From NCBI GenBank assembly GCA_963678675.1, contig OY783199.1, forward strand, positions 2,487,501 to 2,551,500: 64,000 bases of DNA. The letters run 5' to 3'. The DNA is from Xiphydria camelus (taxonomy: Eukaryota; Arthropoda; Insecta; Hymenoptera; Xiphydriidae). How positions within the stretch are numbered: the stretch's first letter is position 1; each line of letters starts with the position of its first letter. Below are positions 32,073-43,795 of the stretch, piece by piece. The position numbers were made by a program, and so were the translations under genes. The notes beneath the pieces were generated by a model, which did not search any database, was not told where the DNA came from, and saw only the letters and a list, made by a program, of their open reading frames with translations.

Positions 32073-32288
32073 TACCACGTGGGACTAAACTTATTCGCCA
32101 GGAACGAAACTTCAATCGCTATTATCTCATTAACTATGAACTTTTGGTAAAATCGATATATGATTGTTATAGATAAAAAGGTAATCTTCGAAAAAGTGTT
32201 GTATAAATATGAGCCAAAAGCTCATAGATAATGAGATAATAGTGATTGAAATTGTTTTCCTGACAAGTAAGCTTAGTCTAATACGATA
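32073..32288. mobile_element. Family G fold-back MITE, copy 3
   Basis: A 216-bp element with TA on both sides and ends TACCACGTGGGACTAAAC / (complement) TATCGTATTAGACTAAGC. The long inner arms (CTTCAATCGCTATTATCTCA / TGAGATAATAGTGATTGAA) match the tandem pair at 8336-8775. Confidence 0.75.
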
Positions 32289-32290
32289 TA

Positions 32291-32413
32291 AATATTATTG
32301 ACTAAATTAAATATTATTTGGATCGAATCGGTATTCATCCGAACCGAATAAATATTCTCTTATAGGGCTATCAAAAAATACGTTTATTTCGATCGAGCAA
32401 ATTTCTTTCTCAG
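32291..32413. mobile_element. Family B MITE, partial copy
   Basis: The complement of its right end reads CTGAGAAAGAAATTTGCTCG then GATCGAAATAAACG, matching the left half of 46917-47105 in inverted orientation, including AGAGAATATTTATTCGG against AGAGCATATTTATTTGA. The other half is lost. Confidence 0.6.
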
Positions 32414-33775
32414 CGCGAGAATAAAAATTAACAACGTCACATAGAACGTCAACTATTGCGCAGATATACGGGACAATGGACCCGTTCGCAGACCCGTATG
32501 TGTCGACCAAGGTTTCCGGAAGCGCCGTGACATGCTAATCGGTCGCCTAGTTAGGATGCGCGCGGTATACGTGCGGCGAGTAACATAATTGGAAGGGCTT
32601 TGGAAACCAGCATCAACTTCTCCGAATAGGATCCCCTTGATCGAATCCCTCTAATTGTCGCGTGTGGGTGGAATTACTACTCGAGGATTTCGTTTAAAGG
32701 CTCGCGATGTATCGTATACGACAGGTGCATCGACCGTAGGATGCATGCTATTTTCGTATGCGCGATCAAAATCGCGGCGCGCGGATTGCATTTCCCACTC
32801 TATCGCGAGTGCAGATCACAGCCGAGCTTAAAGTCGAACGGAGACAAGGTTTTCGTGACGTATCCAAATGTGACGCATTCGACGCGCAATGGTAAAGAAA
32901 AATGGTGCATTTTAAGATATTCTTCTAAATTTGACTCCGATGATTTTTTAATTTTTCGCTCCAGTCTGATTTGAGTAAACATTTTTTGTAAGATAAATTT
33001 CCATCCAAGTTGATATCTCGAGCATCGTTTTAAACGTCAATTCAATTCAAAAAGAAAATTACTTAAATAAAATTATTCTGTCAACCATCGGTCGGTCGAT
33101 ATTTGTCGACAAAAAAATCGTCGAAGTTAGACATTTTTCATCAGCCCATCGATACACGGCAGTTATAATACACCGTTAAATTTATTTCGCTCATCATGCT
33201 TTATTACGCTTTATCGCGCACTTATTTATGTTTATTGTGAGCTCAAATTACTTTGGACGCGTAAACACGCCTCTGCATTCGATCGCTTTTGGACTGTAGA
33301 ATGTTTACGTCGTTTCTATAAGGTCGAACAATGTATGTATAGTGAAAATCTGTCGGAGCGAATTAGGGTACCTATTATAGCCCCGTCGAGGAGACGACGT
33401 ACACCTTGGTGAATCCCTGATAGAGATTATGCGTAGCCAGTTTGTCTAATTTCTAAAACATTTCTAAAATTTAATATGCAACTCAAAACGTTCATTTGAA
33501 TTGAAGAATCCTTTCCTCGATACACGTTATAGAGGTACAACTCTTCGCACGTCGTATAAAATTGATGTAAATCGTGTTATGGGTAGAACTTTATTGGCCC
33601 TGCAACGAGTAGCTATAAACTTTGGCAAAACTTCATTTCAAGAAAGATCAACGCGCCACCTCTTTATTTTTCATGAATTATGGGAATCTCTCGACGTATG
33701 CTTATGCATACGGATACCGCTATGCATTGAAATATCAGCTGTTGTATAGATGTACTTAAAACTATACATACAGCG
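32414..33775. other. Gene-free stretch
   Basis: Frames of 60-82 codons only. No repeat boundary or regulatory site that I can support. Confidence 0.4.
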
Positions 33776-34060
33776 CATTGAACAGAATAATTACTAGTAT
33801 CAAAAAAATTTTTTTAATCAAGAACATATTATGATCTTATAAATTTTTTAAAATACAGATTCTCTTTTGATCAGAGAATATATATTCTTGATTCAAGAAT
33901 ACCGACGGGGAAAGGAGATACAATCACGCGAAGCTATCAAATATATTTTTGCACAAAGAAAACCATGGCTTGATTCTGAAATCATAATATCGTGATCGAA
34001 ATCAGTTCATGATCGAAGAAAACATTTTTTTTTCGTCACCAGCAATTATTTTTTTCAGTG
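33776..34060. mobile_element. Family A MITE
   Basis: Begins CATTGAACAGAATAATTACT and ends CCAGCAATTATTTTTTTCAGTG. The interior shows the family words AATCAAGAACATATTATGAT, GAATATATATTCTTGATTC and AAAACCATGGCTTGATTCTG in the same orientation as the 15561 copy. Confidence 0.75.
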
Positions 34061-35274
34061 TGCGCGGCTCAGATTTGTCACACCCCGATTAAAACAATTC
34101 GATGAGCAAATCAATTGACGAAAACGAGGACGACAAAATTTCCGTATTTATTCGGAGATTTCGCATCGCGTCTCTCAATGAACATTGCCCGGGTGGATGA
34201 GACATGAGAGAGAGAATCGTATCGCAGACAGGATGGTATGTGACATTGAAAATTGTCGCCGACTCCCACGCGATGCCCGTCCCACGCCTTTTCGTCTCGA
34301 TTGGATATTCGTACGCCGCCGACGCAGAGTTATCGCTGCAGTCGGTCCGACGCGCTAACGCGACGCGACTCTCGAGAATTATCGAGCGTCACTCGCACAT
34401 CTCGCGCCTCCGATACGCGCGCCGCCCTTTCGCTCACTCTATATTTAAAGCAGGTTACCGCGTCAGTGGTTCCCGCGGTTGGGTGGCCGCTATTCACCCC
34501 GGGACATCGCCTCGGATCTCGCTGCACGGATGCGTTATGCGGGATGCGCGTTTTCCGGGGGCGTGGCGCTCCTTAACTTTTAACACAGGCCTGGCTGTCG
34601 GGGTGAAAGTCGTACGGGACTTTTGATTCAATAATTTGTATAACGGATTAATGCAGTAGCCGATATAGGGCTCGATTTCGATAAGACGAACCATTTTATG
34701 ATTTCTCGTTGATTATCAGAGATGTGTGATAATTATTTTAGTAATTCCCGAATTGAGATATAAAACGAATAGCCATCGAAGGTGAGACGAGTCTATCATA
34801 CGATTCCATCTGGAGGTCAATTCTATTTCAAGTCCCTCGAATGTACGTGTATATATCACGAGTCTAACGGCAAATGTCTGGAGGGGTCGCGTCACCTAAC
34901 CACTTCGGGATATCGACCGGAGGTCCTCGACCTGGCCATTCGCGAGTTGATATACGCGCTCGCCTCTCGGGGTCTCGGGAAATTAGAGGGCTCTATGTTT
35001 GTTTCGCGCGGGACGCTTTCTCTCCGGTTTAAGGACGAGTTATATTTACCGACGGTGGCTAGAACGTTGCCTCTCGCTAAATATACTGCTTTTGTATTCT
35101 CCCTTTTTTTTCCGATCTTCGGATCTGCTCCGAAAATGACATGAATTCGATTATTGGATTTCGCCGTGGCTCTCTCGTAAAATCGATTTTTATAGACGAG
35201 GAGAAAAAATCGGGGATATTAACTTATCGCTTTTCATCGTTTTTATCATCAAGTAATTATCATCGTCGTCACTA
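34061..35274. other. Gene-free stretch
   Basis: Frames of 140 (34204-34626) and 120 codons (34782-35144) stay open on the + strand without recognisable domains or splice-consistent partners. No gene is supported. Confidence 0.4.
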
Positions 35275-35527
35275 CACCAAGAAAACAGTTTATTAATAGT
35301 TAATAAAATTAACTTTAAATACGGCCGAATGAATATTTCGTTAGGACCAGAAAATATACGTTAATTATTAAAATGTTTATTTTACTCAAACGATTGCCTC
35401 GAAGGATTTAACTCCGCCAAATAAATACAGCACAAAGTGAACAAATATTTATTCGGTCCAATAAAATGTTTATTTCGCCATATCGAAACAATCATTTATT
35501 AACTGCAAATAAACTCTTTTCTCGGTG
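35275..35527. mobile_element. Family C MITE, copy 2
   Basis: A 253-bp element with TA outside both ends. It starts CACCAAGAAAACAGTTTATT and ends AACTGCAAATAAACTC then TTTTCTCGGTG. Interior GATTGCCTCGAAGGATTTAA and CAAATAAATACAGCAC match 938-1195. Confidence 0.8.
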
Positions 35528-35529
35528 TA

Positions 35530-36087
35530 TTATCGACGGTGGAAATTAAGAATCGTCAGACGCGCGTTCCAATCGAAAGTATACCATACTTACCACCGAT
35601 ATCGCGTTGATATCGCGAGCCGCCGACGCTTTGAATTCATTTTCAGAAAACTTTATCCCATCTGATACCGCGCGCGGGCGATTCCACGTTTTACAATTGC
35701 ACGCGCCCCCGGGCTAGCATATATATTGCTCGCATTAGATCCCGTCTAACTTTAGGAAGAGTGCCGGTCATTTGGCGGAGCGCCAAATCTCATCCTCCGG
35801 GGGGACGGTGAATCCCCGTCCACTCTTTCTTCTTCTCTTTTCCGCGATATATTTCCGGATTATTCCGTTTCCCGTTTCGGAGGCGCCGAGAGTAACCGTG
35901 TAATTGCAGGAACTATTATTTTCGAGGAGATTGTTTCAATCGGCGCGAGGGAGAGAATCGCAGGAAAGAGGATTCCCACCGATTACACGGGAATCGGGAA
36001 TAATGGAGACTTAATTTCAGTACCAATTTCTTCGAGAGACGGTATTTATCGAAACAAAGTTCAACCTTGACCGCCGCCACCTCTTTA
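35530..36087. other. Gene-free stretch
   Basis: Contains the short palindromic TTTGGCGGAGCGCCAAA (about 35771-35787) and GATTACACGGGAATCGG-type words. No gene. Confidence 0.4.
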
Positions 36088-36381
36088 CACTGAGAGAAAT
36101 AATTGCTGATGCCAAAATATGTTTTTCTCTTTTAAACAAAAACATGATATAATTCCAGGATCAAGCCATGGTTTTCTTCGTGCAAGAAAATATTTGATAG
36201 GCTCGAGTAATTGTTTTTTTCCCGCAGAAAGAATTTCTCTTTTCAACGAAGGTATCCTGGAATCAAGACTATAATATATTCCTCGACCAAGAAAATGTAT
36301 TCATACAAATTCGTAAGGTCATAATATGTTCTCGATTCGAGATATATATTTTTTTGACATTAGCAATTATTTCTCTCAGTA
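36088..36381. mobile_element. Family A MITE, complete copy
   Basis: A 294-bp element after TA, starting CACTGAGAGAAATAATTGCT and ending AGCAATTATTTCTCTCAGTA before TA. The terminal inverted repeats extend about 20 bp. Interior words: AAAAACATGATATAATTCC, GGATCAAGCCATGGTTTTCT, TTTCTCTTTTCAACGAAGG. Confidence 0.85.
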
Positions 36382-36383
36382 TA

Positions 36384-36924
36384 TGGAGTGCGATACGAAG
36401 ACCTCCCGATAGGTTTACACCCCCCGAGCGTCGACGCCGATCGATGGGACGTTTTCATCAGACTAATTTCCATGTTCGTGACTGGCGACGATTCGATCGG
36501 CGCTTTCGAAGACTTATTTCGCGAGATCGATGCGTCCTTAACACATTTCAGCAGCGGCGGGTGCGGTGGCAATGGCATCATCGTATATCGATAGACCGTT
36601 AAGCGCCGGGAAAGTATGCGCGACTGCGGACGAGCCATAGTCATATATTTGCTCAAAATGCAGCGGAAGTAGTTCACGGCCGGCGTTATGCGGAAGTAAA
36701 GGAGAATACGATTTCACGGACTTCTTCGCGGCGCGAGAAGTCTCAATTAAACATTTTACGGGGAATCGCGTCCGTCACTTGTGTATCTGCTCTATATCGA
36801 AGGACGTCTCCTCGAAGTTGGCCGAAAGTTAAACGAGGACGGTCTTTCGCGCACGGAAAAGTTCTGTGATTTTTTTTCTCCGCCTATAAATCAGAATGAA
36901 AGTCAAGTCGATAGCAACTCGGTG
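36384..36924. other. Gene-free stretch between two family A copies
   Basis: The open frames of 68-105 codons on both strands overlap one another and show no family pattern. Confidence 0.4.
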
Positions 36925-37224
36925 CATTGAGAAAAATAATTGCCGGTGCCAGCAAAATATCGTCTTCAATCAAAAGCGTGATATAATTCCAGGATCGAGC
37001 CATGGTTTTTTATTCGCGCAAGAAAATATTCGATAGGCTTGAGTGTGATTGTCTTTTTTTTTCGCAGGAAGAATTTCTTGTCCCAACGAAGGTATCCTGA
37101 ACCAAGAATATATATATATATATATATTGGACCAAGAATCTGTGTTCTGAAAAATTTGCAAGATCATATTGTGTTCTTGGTTCAAGAAATATCTTTTTGA
37201 TACCAGCGATTATTTCTCCCAGTG
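36925..37224. mobile_element. Family A MITE, complete copy with (TA)n
   Basis: A 300-bp copy, CATTGAGAAAAATAATTGCC to AGCGATTATTTCTCCCAGTG, in the same orientation as and 0.54 kb after the previous copy. Contains GGATCGAGCCATGGTTTTTT and a (TA)n stretch at about 37109-37127. Confidence 0.85.
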
Positions 37225-38142
37225 TGCGTCGAGGGAATATTTACATTGCTGAAACTTTTTCAAACCCCGCGGCTACGTGTATCAACAGTCTCGGGAAAAC
37301 AGCGAGAAAACCGGTATATAATAGCCCCGTAAATTGTCTTTAATTAATTCATGCTCTCCCATTTATATCACGCGAGAGAAATTTATTCTCGTATCTCTGA
37401 TAACGAATACACGTACGCGAATGTCCGATTCACTCTGCAAGTTTCGTGCTATATGAATTACTTCCGCTTCGTTCGCGCCTCGTTACATTTCCAGACGGGA
37501 AAAAAATCATCCCTTCCGAAACCCTTCGAAATATTCGCCTATCCGTTTAATTACGCGATACCGTCGTATAACTGGCGTATAATCTGGCTCAGCTAATCCG
37601 CAATCGCATTACGATTCCAATCTGCTAATTTCGAACGTCGAAGCAGGTCATTCGTGGATGATTTGATTTGCAAAGGGATGGTGGGAGGGATCAGCCGTGC
37701 CGGAGCAGCGATAAGGGTATAACTATCCATTTGGAGCAGCTCGGATTATGCGTAAACTCTATTTCCGGTAGCGAGATCCTTGAATCAAGGGGTAATCGTT
37801 CGAGGCCCGTGCGTCACTGTGCTTAATACCGCGCGGATTTCACCCTGACCCATATTTCCTACGCAGAAATGCGAGTCCGTCATGGAAAGTTACGACCGGG
37901 TGAAACGAGAAGGTGCGAGAGGTGGGAAAAAATAAACGAGCGGCGTAAACCTATTCGCGCTTCGCTGAATGCCGCCTCGCTTAATTGTGCCTCTTTTTTT
38001 TCATACGTCATACGCGAGCCGTCCGCGCGGAGGATGAAGCGCTCGCTCGTATCGCGAGATAAACGAGGGGTTGGGATTGTCGAGGGATTCTACATTTTTC
38101 GAAAACTACTCTCGTTAACTGGAAGATTTGATTCATTCGTCT
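37225..38142. other. Gene-free stretch
   Basis: Frames of 81 (37351-37596) and 94 codons (37869-38153) only. Nothing supported. Confidence 0.4.
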
Positions 38143-38146
38143 TTAA

Positions 38147-38429
38147 CCCTTAAATGCGTAGGTCGGGTCTGCGAAATTGGGTAATAAAAAAAAAAATACT
38201 ATAACTAGTAATTAACGGTCGATCGATTCACGTTTATTTTAATTTTCCGATGATAAAAATGTTTCGTGCATTATAAAAAAGCACGTATAATATCTAACGT
38301 TATTTTCTGCGTAAAAAAATATTAGATTTTATAATCAAAATATAGTTTATATCAAACCAAATTTGTATTTAGGTTCGGGAGATCCGACTTGTGCACACGC
38401 GTGAAATTATTCGCGCATGCATCTAAGGG
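38147..38429. mobile_element. piggyBac-like MITE family P2, copy 1 (283 bp)
   Basis: TTAA on both sides (38143-38146, 38430-38433). Ends CCCTTAAATGCGTAGG and, complemented, CCCTTAGATGCATGCG. The interior TTTTCCGATGATAAAAATG and AACGTTATTTTCTGCGT recurs at 63226-63493. Non-coding. Confidence 0.8.
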
Positions 38430-38433
38430 TTAA

Positions 38434-39032
38434 AGGAAAAGTTCTCGTTACTTTGCTCTTTTGATTCTATGCAGTCAAAAAAATTGTCCACCCCTTTAGG
38501 ACACTTCTATACAAATTACACGTGTTAATATTAATTGCCATGGGGTGACTTTGACGTAAATTGAGAGAAACGGAAATTCGTCTCGCAATAAAAAATAAAT
38601 AGGCATCGAACAATGGTTGCTGAAGAAAGAAGCGGAAGATCGCTATGTCGGTCACGGTCGACGGCCCGCCGCGCGCGAGCCGCCGGGGAAAGGGGTCGAA
38701 AATTGCGTGCGACGATGACGTTTCGTGTAGCGCCCGGCGGGACGACGTTTTTCCCGAAACTCCGGGGGTGTGTAACCCCCTTGATCTCGAGCTCGCCCGA
38801 GGGTCACGACCTCGCTCCCGTCCGACGTGAATTAATTGTTCGATTCGAATCTCGGTGAGATTCGGGGGTAAAATAACCTCGTGTGTAACGCTGGGAAGAT
38901 AATTCCGATGTGAAGCGGAGAAAAGCAGGTGATTTGATAGATGAATTATATGAGATTATGAGATTATCATGGTGTGCAATTTATATAATCAATTTCTGAA
39001 GCAGGGTCCAAGGGGTATTTTGCTATAATTTA
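38434..39032. other. Gene-free stretch
   Basis: A CpG-rich segment (38640-38830) keeps frames of 61-81 codons open. No family signature. Confidence 0.4.
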
Positions 39033-39490
39033 GTCAATATTTATCATAAATATTTTTAAAAAAAGGGACTGGTTTAAATTTAAAGAGTTAATTCTTAGAA
39101 TTTTCATAAACTGGAGCGCTTTACTCTGATCACTCGTAAGGTTTCCAAAATGTAATTGATATCAATATAACTTTAATTTCAAGGGGTGTGCTTTCTCGAT
39201 AGGTGCTTTTCTGAATGTTTCAAAAATTCGCTACTGATTTGCGTTGCATGGTCATTCTTGCAACGCTCCTTTCCTATCTTACTGTGATTTTGTCTGTATT
39301 TGTCATAAATATTTTTAAAAAAATGAACAGTTTACACTTAAAGAGATAATAGTACTATGAGATCATTGCTAAAGATTTCAAAACGTGGTTGTGATATCGA
39401 TGGGTGTCTTTTCTCGGTAGGTGCTTTTTTGAATTTTTCGAGAATCCCCTACCGATTTGCGTGGCATGGTCATTCTTATAACGTTCCCTT
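39033..39490. repeat. Diverged tandem duplication, two units
   Basis: Unit 1 (39033-39291) and unit 2 (39292-39490) share, in order, GTCATAAATATTTTTAAAAA (or ATCATAAA...), TTTACACTTAAAGAG-like, GATATCRATRT, CGRTAGGTGCTTTTYTGAAT, and GATTTGCGTKGCATGGTCAT then TCTTRYAACG. Unit 2 has lost about 60 bp. Non-coding. Confidence 0.7.
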
Positions 39491-40019
39491 CCCCATATAG
39501 TAAGGAAGTTCACAGCAAACTGTTTCACGCCGTATTAATTTGATCGCAGCTCATACATCGTTGGACATTATGGCGTCCCATAACCGTGCCCCTATATATT
39601 CCCCTTTATATCCCTTTCCTTTATACCTACGTATACGTAATATCGATACACGTGGGACGTTCCCTCTTTTATATTCGCATCCCTTTCTTTTTATACACCT
39701 CTATAACATCGATATCTACAAATGCAAATACTCCATCGGTTAGCAAATTTTCCGAGCAGAGACGATCGCAAATACGCATTCGTCGGAAAACCAACTGGGT
39801 GCGATACTTTTCCCTCGCGATCGACGCGTACAGTGCGAGGGAAGAGCGAGTGAAGCGAGTCAGTTAACCTTGCGCGGAATAATCGAGGAATTATTCGCGA
39901 GGAGAAAAATCGATATCCTCTGATTACGTTTCCTCGAGTTCCCCCAGTCAAAGTATAATGCGATTGCAATTGGAACGACGGAACTCCCTCGCGAACTGTT
40001 CATAAGCGCATAGATACAG
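39491..40019. other. Gene-free stretch
   Basis: Overlapping 67-93 codon frames on both strands, rich in Tyr/Pro/Ile from a CCTTTATA-type low-complexity segment (39590-39720). No gene. Confidence 0.4.
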
Positions 40020-40810
40020 ACACCCGCCTATTTGCTCGGGCTCAATGATGGGGATTAGCCCTCCCCATCAGTTTTCACTTGTTTGCGCTACTACGTAGAA
40101 TGTGGGTCAAATTTTCGAGGTCGGCAGACGTCGCGGACGTCCCAACGGAGTCTTCGGAGCAGTCGAATTATCGCAGCCACGATGTTTCGATACATTTGAT
40201 ATTATTAATTAATTATAGTCGTTCGATCGTTGTGCAGAGCTTACTCGAATCGCGTCATCATACTGAGCAACGAAGACTGGCTGCGACTTTAGAATTTCTC
40301 GCTCCCACAACTCCGAGATGTCAGGTGCCTGGTTACCCGTATCCATTCGAGCCGAAAGACGCGATTAGCCACCCCCGTCGGTTTCTCTCTGTCCGCGCCG
40401 CGCGCGGGAATGTGGGTCACCGATTATCGAGGCCGATAAGCGCCATCGACGTCGACGTCGAATGATTTTCCATGCAATCCTGATTCCCTATTACCGCCCG
40501 TTTCGACAGATACGACAGTTTTCGCGAACGAATCTGAATTATTCGAGGCGGAGGGCGATTCCTCGTCGCTCGACGCGAATTCGAGAGTCGACAGGGTCGA
40601 GAGCAATCCACCCCGACGAGCCGATCTCTATTATTTACGAGAAGAAACGCGTCCTTCTCCCCACGTTAAAGTTCCTCGAGTTCTTAATCCGGTTACCTGC
40701 TTGCCGGAGTCGAAGGAGTAGATTAACCCCTTCCGAGAACTTCCGCCTGAGCCATGTATGCAGGAATATAGGTCAGGCTCTCGAGGTCGCTGGCTCAGCT
40801 CCCATGGAGA
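40020..40810. repeat. Degenerate tandem repeat, three units of ~310-350 bp
   Basis: Three diverged units share GATTAGCCCTCCCC / GATTAGCCACCCCC / GATTAACCCCTTCC, followed 40-60 bp later by AGAATGTGGGTCA / GGAATGTGGGTCA / GGAATATAGGTCA and then TCGAGGTCG / TCGAGGCCG / TCGAGGTCG. The anchors lie near 40098, 40409 and 40763. Coding potential is not evident; 128- and 169-codon frames cross unit boundaries. Confidence 0.5.
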
Positions 40811-41018
40811 CCCCATACGAGGCGATTGCACGGCGGGTGGGCCTGTTACGATCGGTCAGGAACGTTGCACTTTATTTGTCGGGGGAACAGATTGGTGCAC
40901 TGGGTCAGGGTCAGTGGTGGGCCGCAGACGTCGTACCCTTCGACGGGGAGGTTCGTCTATGGGGAAAATAGTACGTGCCGCGCGCGTCGCGTTTTTCTTT
41001 TTCATCGACATCGATATA

Positions 41019-41238
41019 GGGTAAAAGAGTGGGATAGACGCCGCGGTCGAAGAGCAAATTCAAAATCGATTATCTCGAAATCGATTGCAGATATCGAAGA
41101 AAAGTTTAGATAAAAAGTGTTTATCTATATTTTTACCGTAAAAAAGCTGCTACGCATTTTTCACATATCTCCACTGCGTTTCGAGATAATCGAGTTCAAA
41201 GTTAAACAGAGACTGCGGCATCTGCACCACTTTTACTC
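41019..41238. mobile_element. 220-bp MITE (GGGTAAAAG termini), free-standing copy
   Basis: TA on both sides (41017-41018, 41239-41240). Starts GGGTAAAAGAGTGGGATAGA, ends CTGCACCACTTTTACTC. It is the same length as the copy nested at 14371-14590 and reads as its complement. Long inner arms around GATTATCTCGAAAT / TTTCGAGATAATCGA pair, so it forms a fold-back. Confidence 0.85.
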
Positions 41239-41240
41239 TA

Positions 41241-42956
41241 CATGGGTAACTCGTACGTCTGGAACTCCAATCGTCGATCGTAAAAAACGGAGCGGACGAA
41301 GCGGCGAGACCTACGAAATTGCAATTTCTCAAGTGCACCTTCTGCCGATGACATTTTTATCTTCTCATACGCGGCGCACTCTCTCAACCGGGCCGACGGT
41401 TTTATTTTCTCCTCGCTGGGATGTAGGGGTGGCTGGGGGGATTCTCGAAGAACGATCGTGGGAATTTTTAATGTACGTTTGTCCGGGATTGCTTGCAGTT
41501 ATTTTTATTTGCGCTCAGCGAGGTGCTAACGATTCGTTGATTAATGATAATTATATCTATACAGTCACCGTTCAATATCAACTGTACACGAGAGAGAACG
41601 ATCGTTATGATATCTCCTACATTTTTCGCATATGCCGGGAAACTTTTACGGGGGTTGGACCTCATAAAAAAGCCTGTATTTATATATAGGATATTTACCG
41701 TGTCCGGGTATTCGGGTGCCAGCAGGAAAGGGAGACGGAAGTAATATCGAGATACATGTTTATACGTACCAATTTCCAAACGCGGATGTAAACGGACGAC
41801 GCTCTTATCTGCGTTCATTCGCGTTTAGCGCGCACGATTTTGATCCGTTTTTATTCGCCGCGGAGAGCGGGTAAGATTTTGATCCATTTTTATCCGCAAA
41901 CATGCCATCCGGCGAAATGGAGCGGAAGGCAACCCCTCCTCGCGTCAGCTTGGAACCCTCTCCCCCGTCGCGTCGGGGATCGTCGATATTTCGAAATTTA
42001 TTTCCCCAAGTTTCCAGGGAAAGTTGATGTGAAAAATAAAACGGCAATATGGTTCGACATTGAAAGATAATCGAGTCGAATTAATTTTTCACCTTGTCTA
42101 ATGAATTAGCATAGTTTATTAATGTATTTTATTAATTTTATCCGCATTTTATGCTTTCAGAAATACGTCGTTCCGATGATTTTACCGAGACGCGGCGAAT
42201 CGAGACGGACGAGAAAAATTATCGGCGTGCAAAATTTATATAGGCAATTAAAAATGCCGTTAAGAAGCTATGGAATATGTGGAGAAATAAATTCAATACG
42301 CGTGTAGTGCGCCGGAGCGAGAGAAAAGGGCACGAGAAAAAAGGGGAAATAAAGGTAATTAATTCACCATTCCATAATTCTACAATAAGCTATATTCATA
42401 AGGCGTAAGCGGGATTTTACGTACGAGAAAATAAGTTCTTCCGTATAACATTATCGCGATTACATGTCGTATTTCCTTCGAAATGTCGATATAACGACTC
42501 TGATTTCGAACACTTCGACCCTTCGGCTGGCGAAATTCGAATTCCTCACCGCGGTGCAGAAAAACACAGTCCCTCGTGAATTTCGACGGATAACCCGTCA
42601 TTCGATACCCGTCAAAGAGCCCCCCTTCCCTCCCAGCCCTTCTCCTCCCGAGATACCACCGTAGTCTCTGCCGGAGGTAGGTATTGATGACGCTCGACGA
42701 GAGGGGCCGCTGCTATCACAACTAAACACGTTATTCCCGGTCGGGTCGTACTCGGCGAAACAGTGTAACGCGAGCCCGAACGGTGCTCTCTCCGTAAACA
42801 ACCGGAACGTGCTATCCACTGCTTTTAATGCGTACTCGCGATCCACAGCGGTCCTCGTCGTTGCGACGCGAAGTATTGCACAACGTCCGGAATTCGGAAT
42901 CTTCGTTATTTTCCGGCTCGTGGTAACCGATCGAGTAAGTCACGCTACCGTTGGTC
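41241..42956. other. Gene-free stretch with dispersed repeat I, copy 2 (42105-42400)
   Basis: The 190-codon frame at 41117-41689 starts inside the preceding MITE and shows no family pattern. At 42105-42400 lies the second copy of the repeat seen at 9075-9360. Short direct repeats GATTTTGATCC[GA]TTTTTAT occur at about 41837 and 41875. Confidence 0.45.
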
Positions 42957-43183
42957 AAATCGAGAAAACAGTTTATTTGTAGTTGATAAATGTTTGTTCG
43001 AATATGGTGAAATTCACATTTTATTGGACCAAATAAATAATCGTTTACTACTGCAATATTTATTTGGCACAATTAAAGCCTTTGAAGTATAAGTCTTTAA
43101 ATGAAATGAATATTTTAATAATTAACATATATTTTCCTGTTGAAATTACACTTATCAACTGTTAGTACACTTTTTTATCAGTG
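42957..43183. mobile_element. Family C MITE, copy 3 (inverted)
   Basis: Contains GAAAACAGTTTATTTGTAGT at the left and ATTTGGCACAATTAAAGCC in the middle, closing with TTATCAGTG. It is the complement of the 35275 copy and parallel to the 57278 copy. The edges are less sharp than in copies 2 and 4. Confidence 0.65.
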
Positions 43184-43446
43184 CATCTTTTAATCATCCT
43201 GTTCCTGATTGAGACGCCTTATAAGACCGTCCTTTAGATGCTTCCCTTCTCGAGATATTTTTATTCATTTTTACAAAACCGGGGAAACTAGAGATCGCTC
43301 TACTTTCTCTACGATCGACGTATTTGATTCCTTTTTGGAATCAGGAATGAGAACCCGATCGACGACGACGCTTTTCACGTTAAAGTTTAACGTCCCTCGT
43401 GTGTAACTTCACGCAGAGCTGCGCGTTATTCGGTTTTCCGATGAAA
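43184..43446. other. Gene-free stretch
   Basis: A 65-codon frame only. I see nothing in it. Confidence 0.4.
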
Positions 43447-43795
43447 AATATTCGTATTTTTAAATTCAATTTGTGTAATCAGTATATTTAATATCACAGG
43501 AAGAAGGAAATGTCCGAAAAAAAAAAAATAATTATTCTCTCAGAGTTAAAAGCGCGTTCCTCTACAACATTGTGACGTCATCGGAAAGCAACAGAGACGC
43601 TCTTATACCAAGCAACGAGTTCGAAAAAGATAGTCTTATAAGACGATGACGCAGCTGCATTTCTAAATATCGTTTTCCAACTTGAATAAGATCGCGAATG
43701 AAGAATGAAAAAATACCGAGCAAATAATGTTATCCAAATTTGTCGAATCTGCCGTAAACGAAAAATTAGCGAGGAAACCAAATTCAGTTTCCGCT
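43447..43795. repeat. Dispersed repeat H, copy 2
   Basis: Co-linear with 16958-17275: AACATTGTGACGTCATCGG, AGAGACGCTCTTATACC, ATCGTTTTCCAACTTGA, AAATTAGCGAGGAAACC and AATTCAGTTT. Its left end (AAATTCAATTTGTGTAATC then ATATTTAATATCACA) also matches a fragment at 52815-52865. Confidence 0.6.

Noticed and set aside
41117..41689. 190-codon + frame
   Set aside because: It starts inside a MITE (41019-41238) and its sequence has no recognisable domain.
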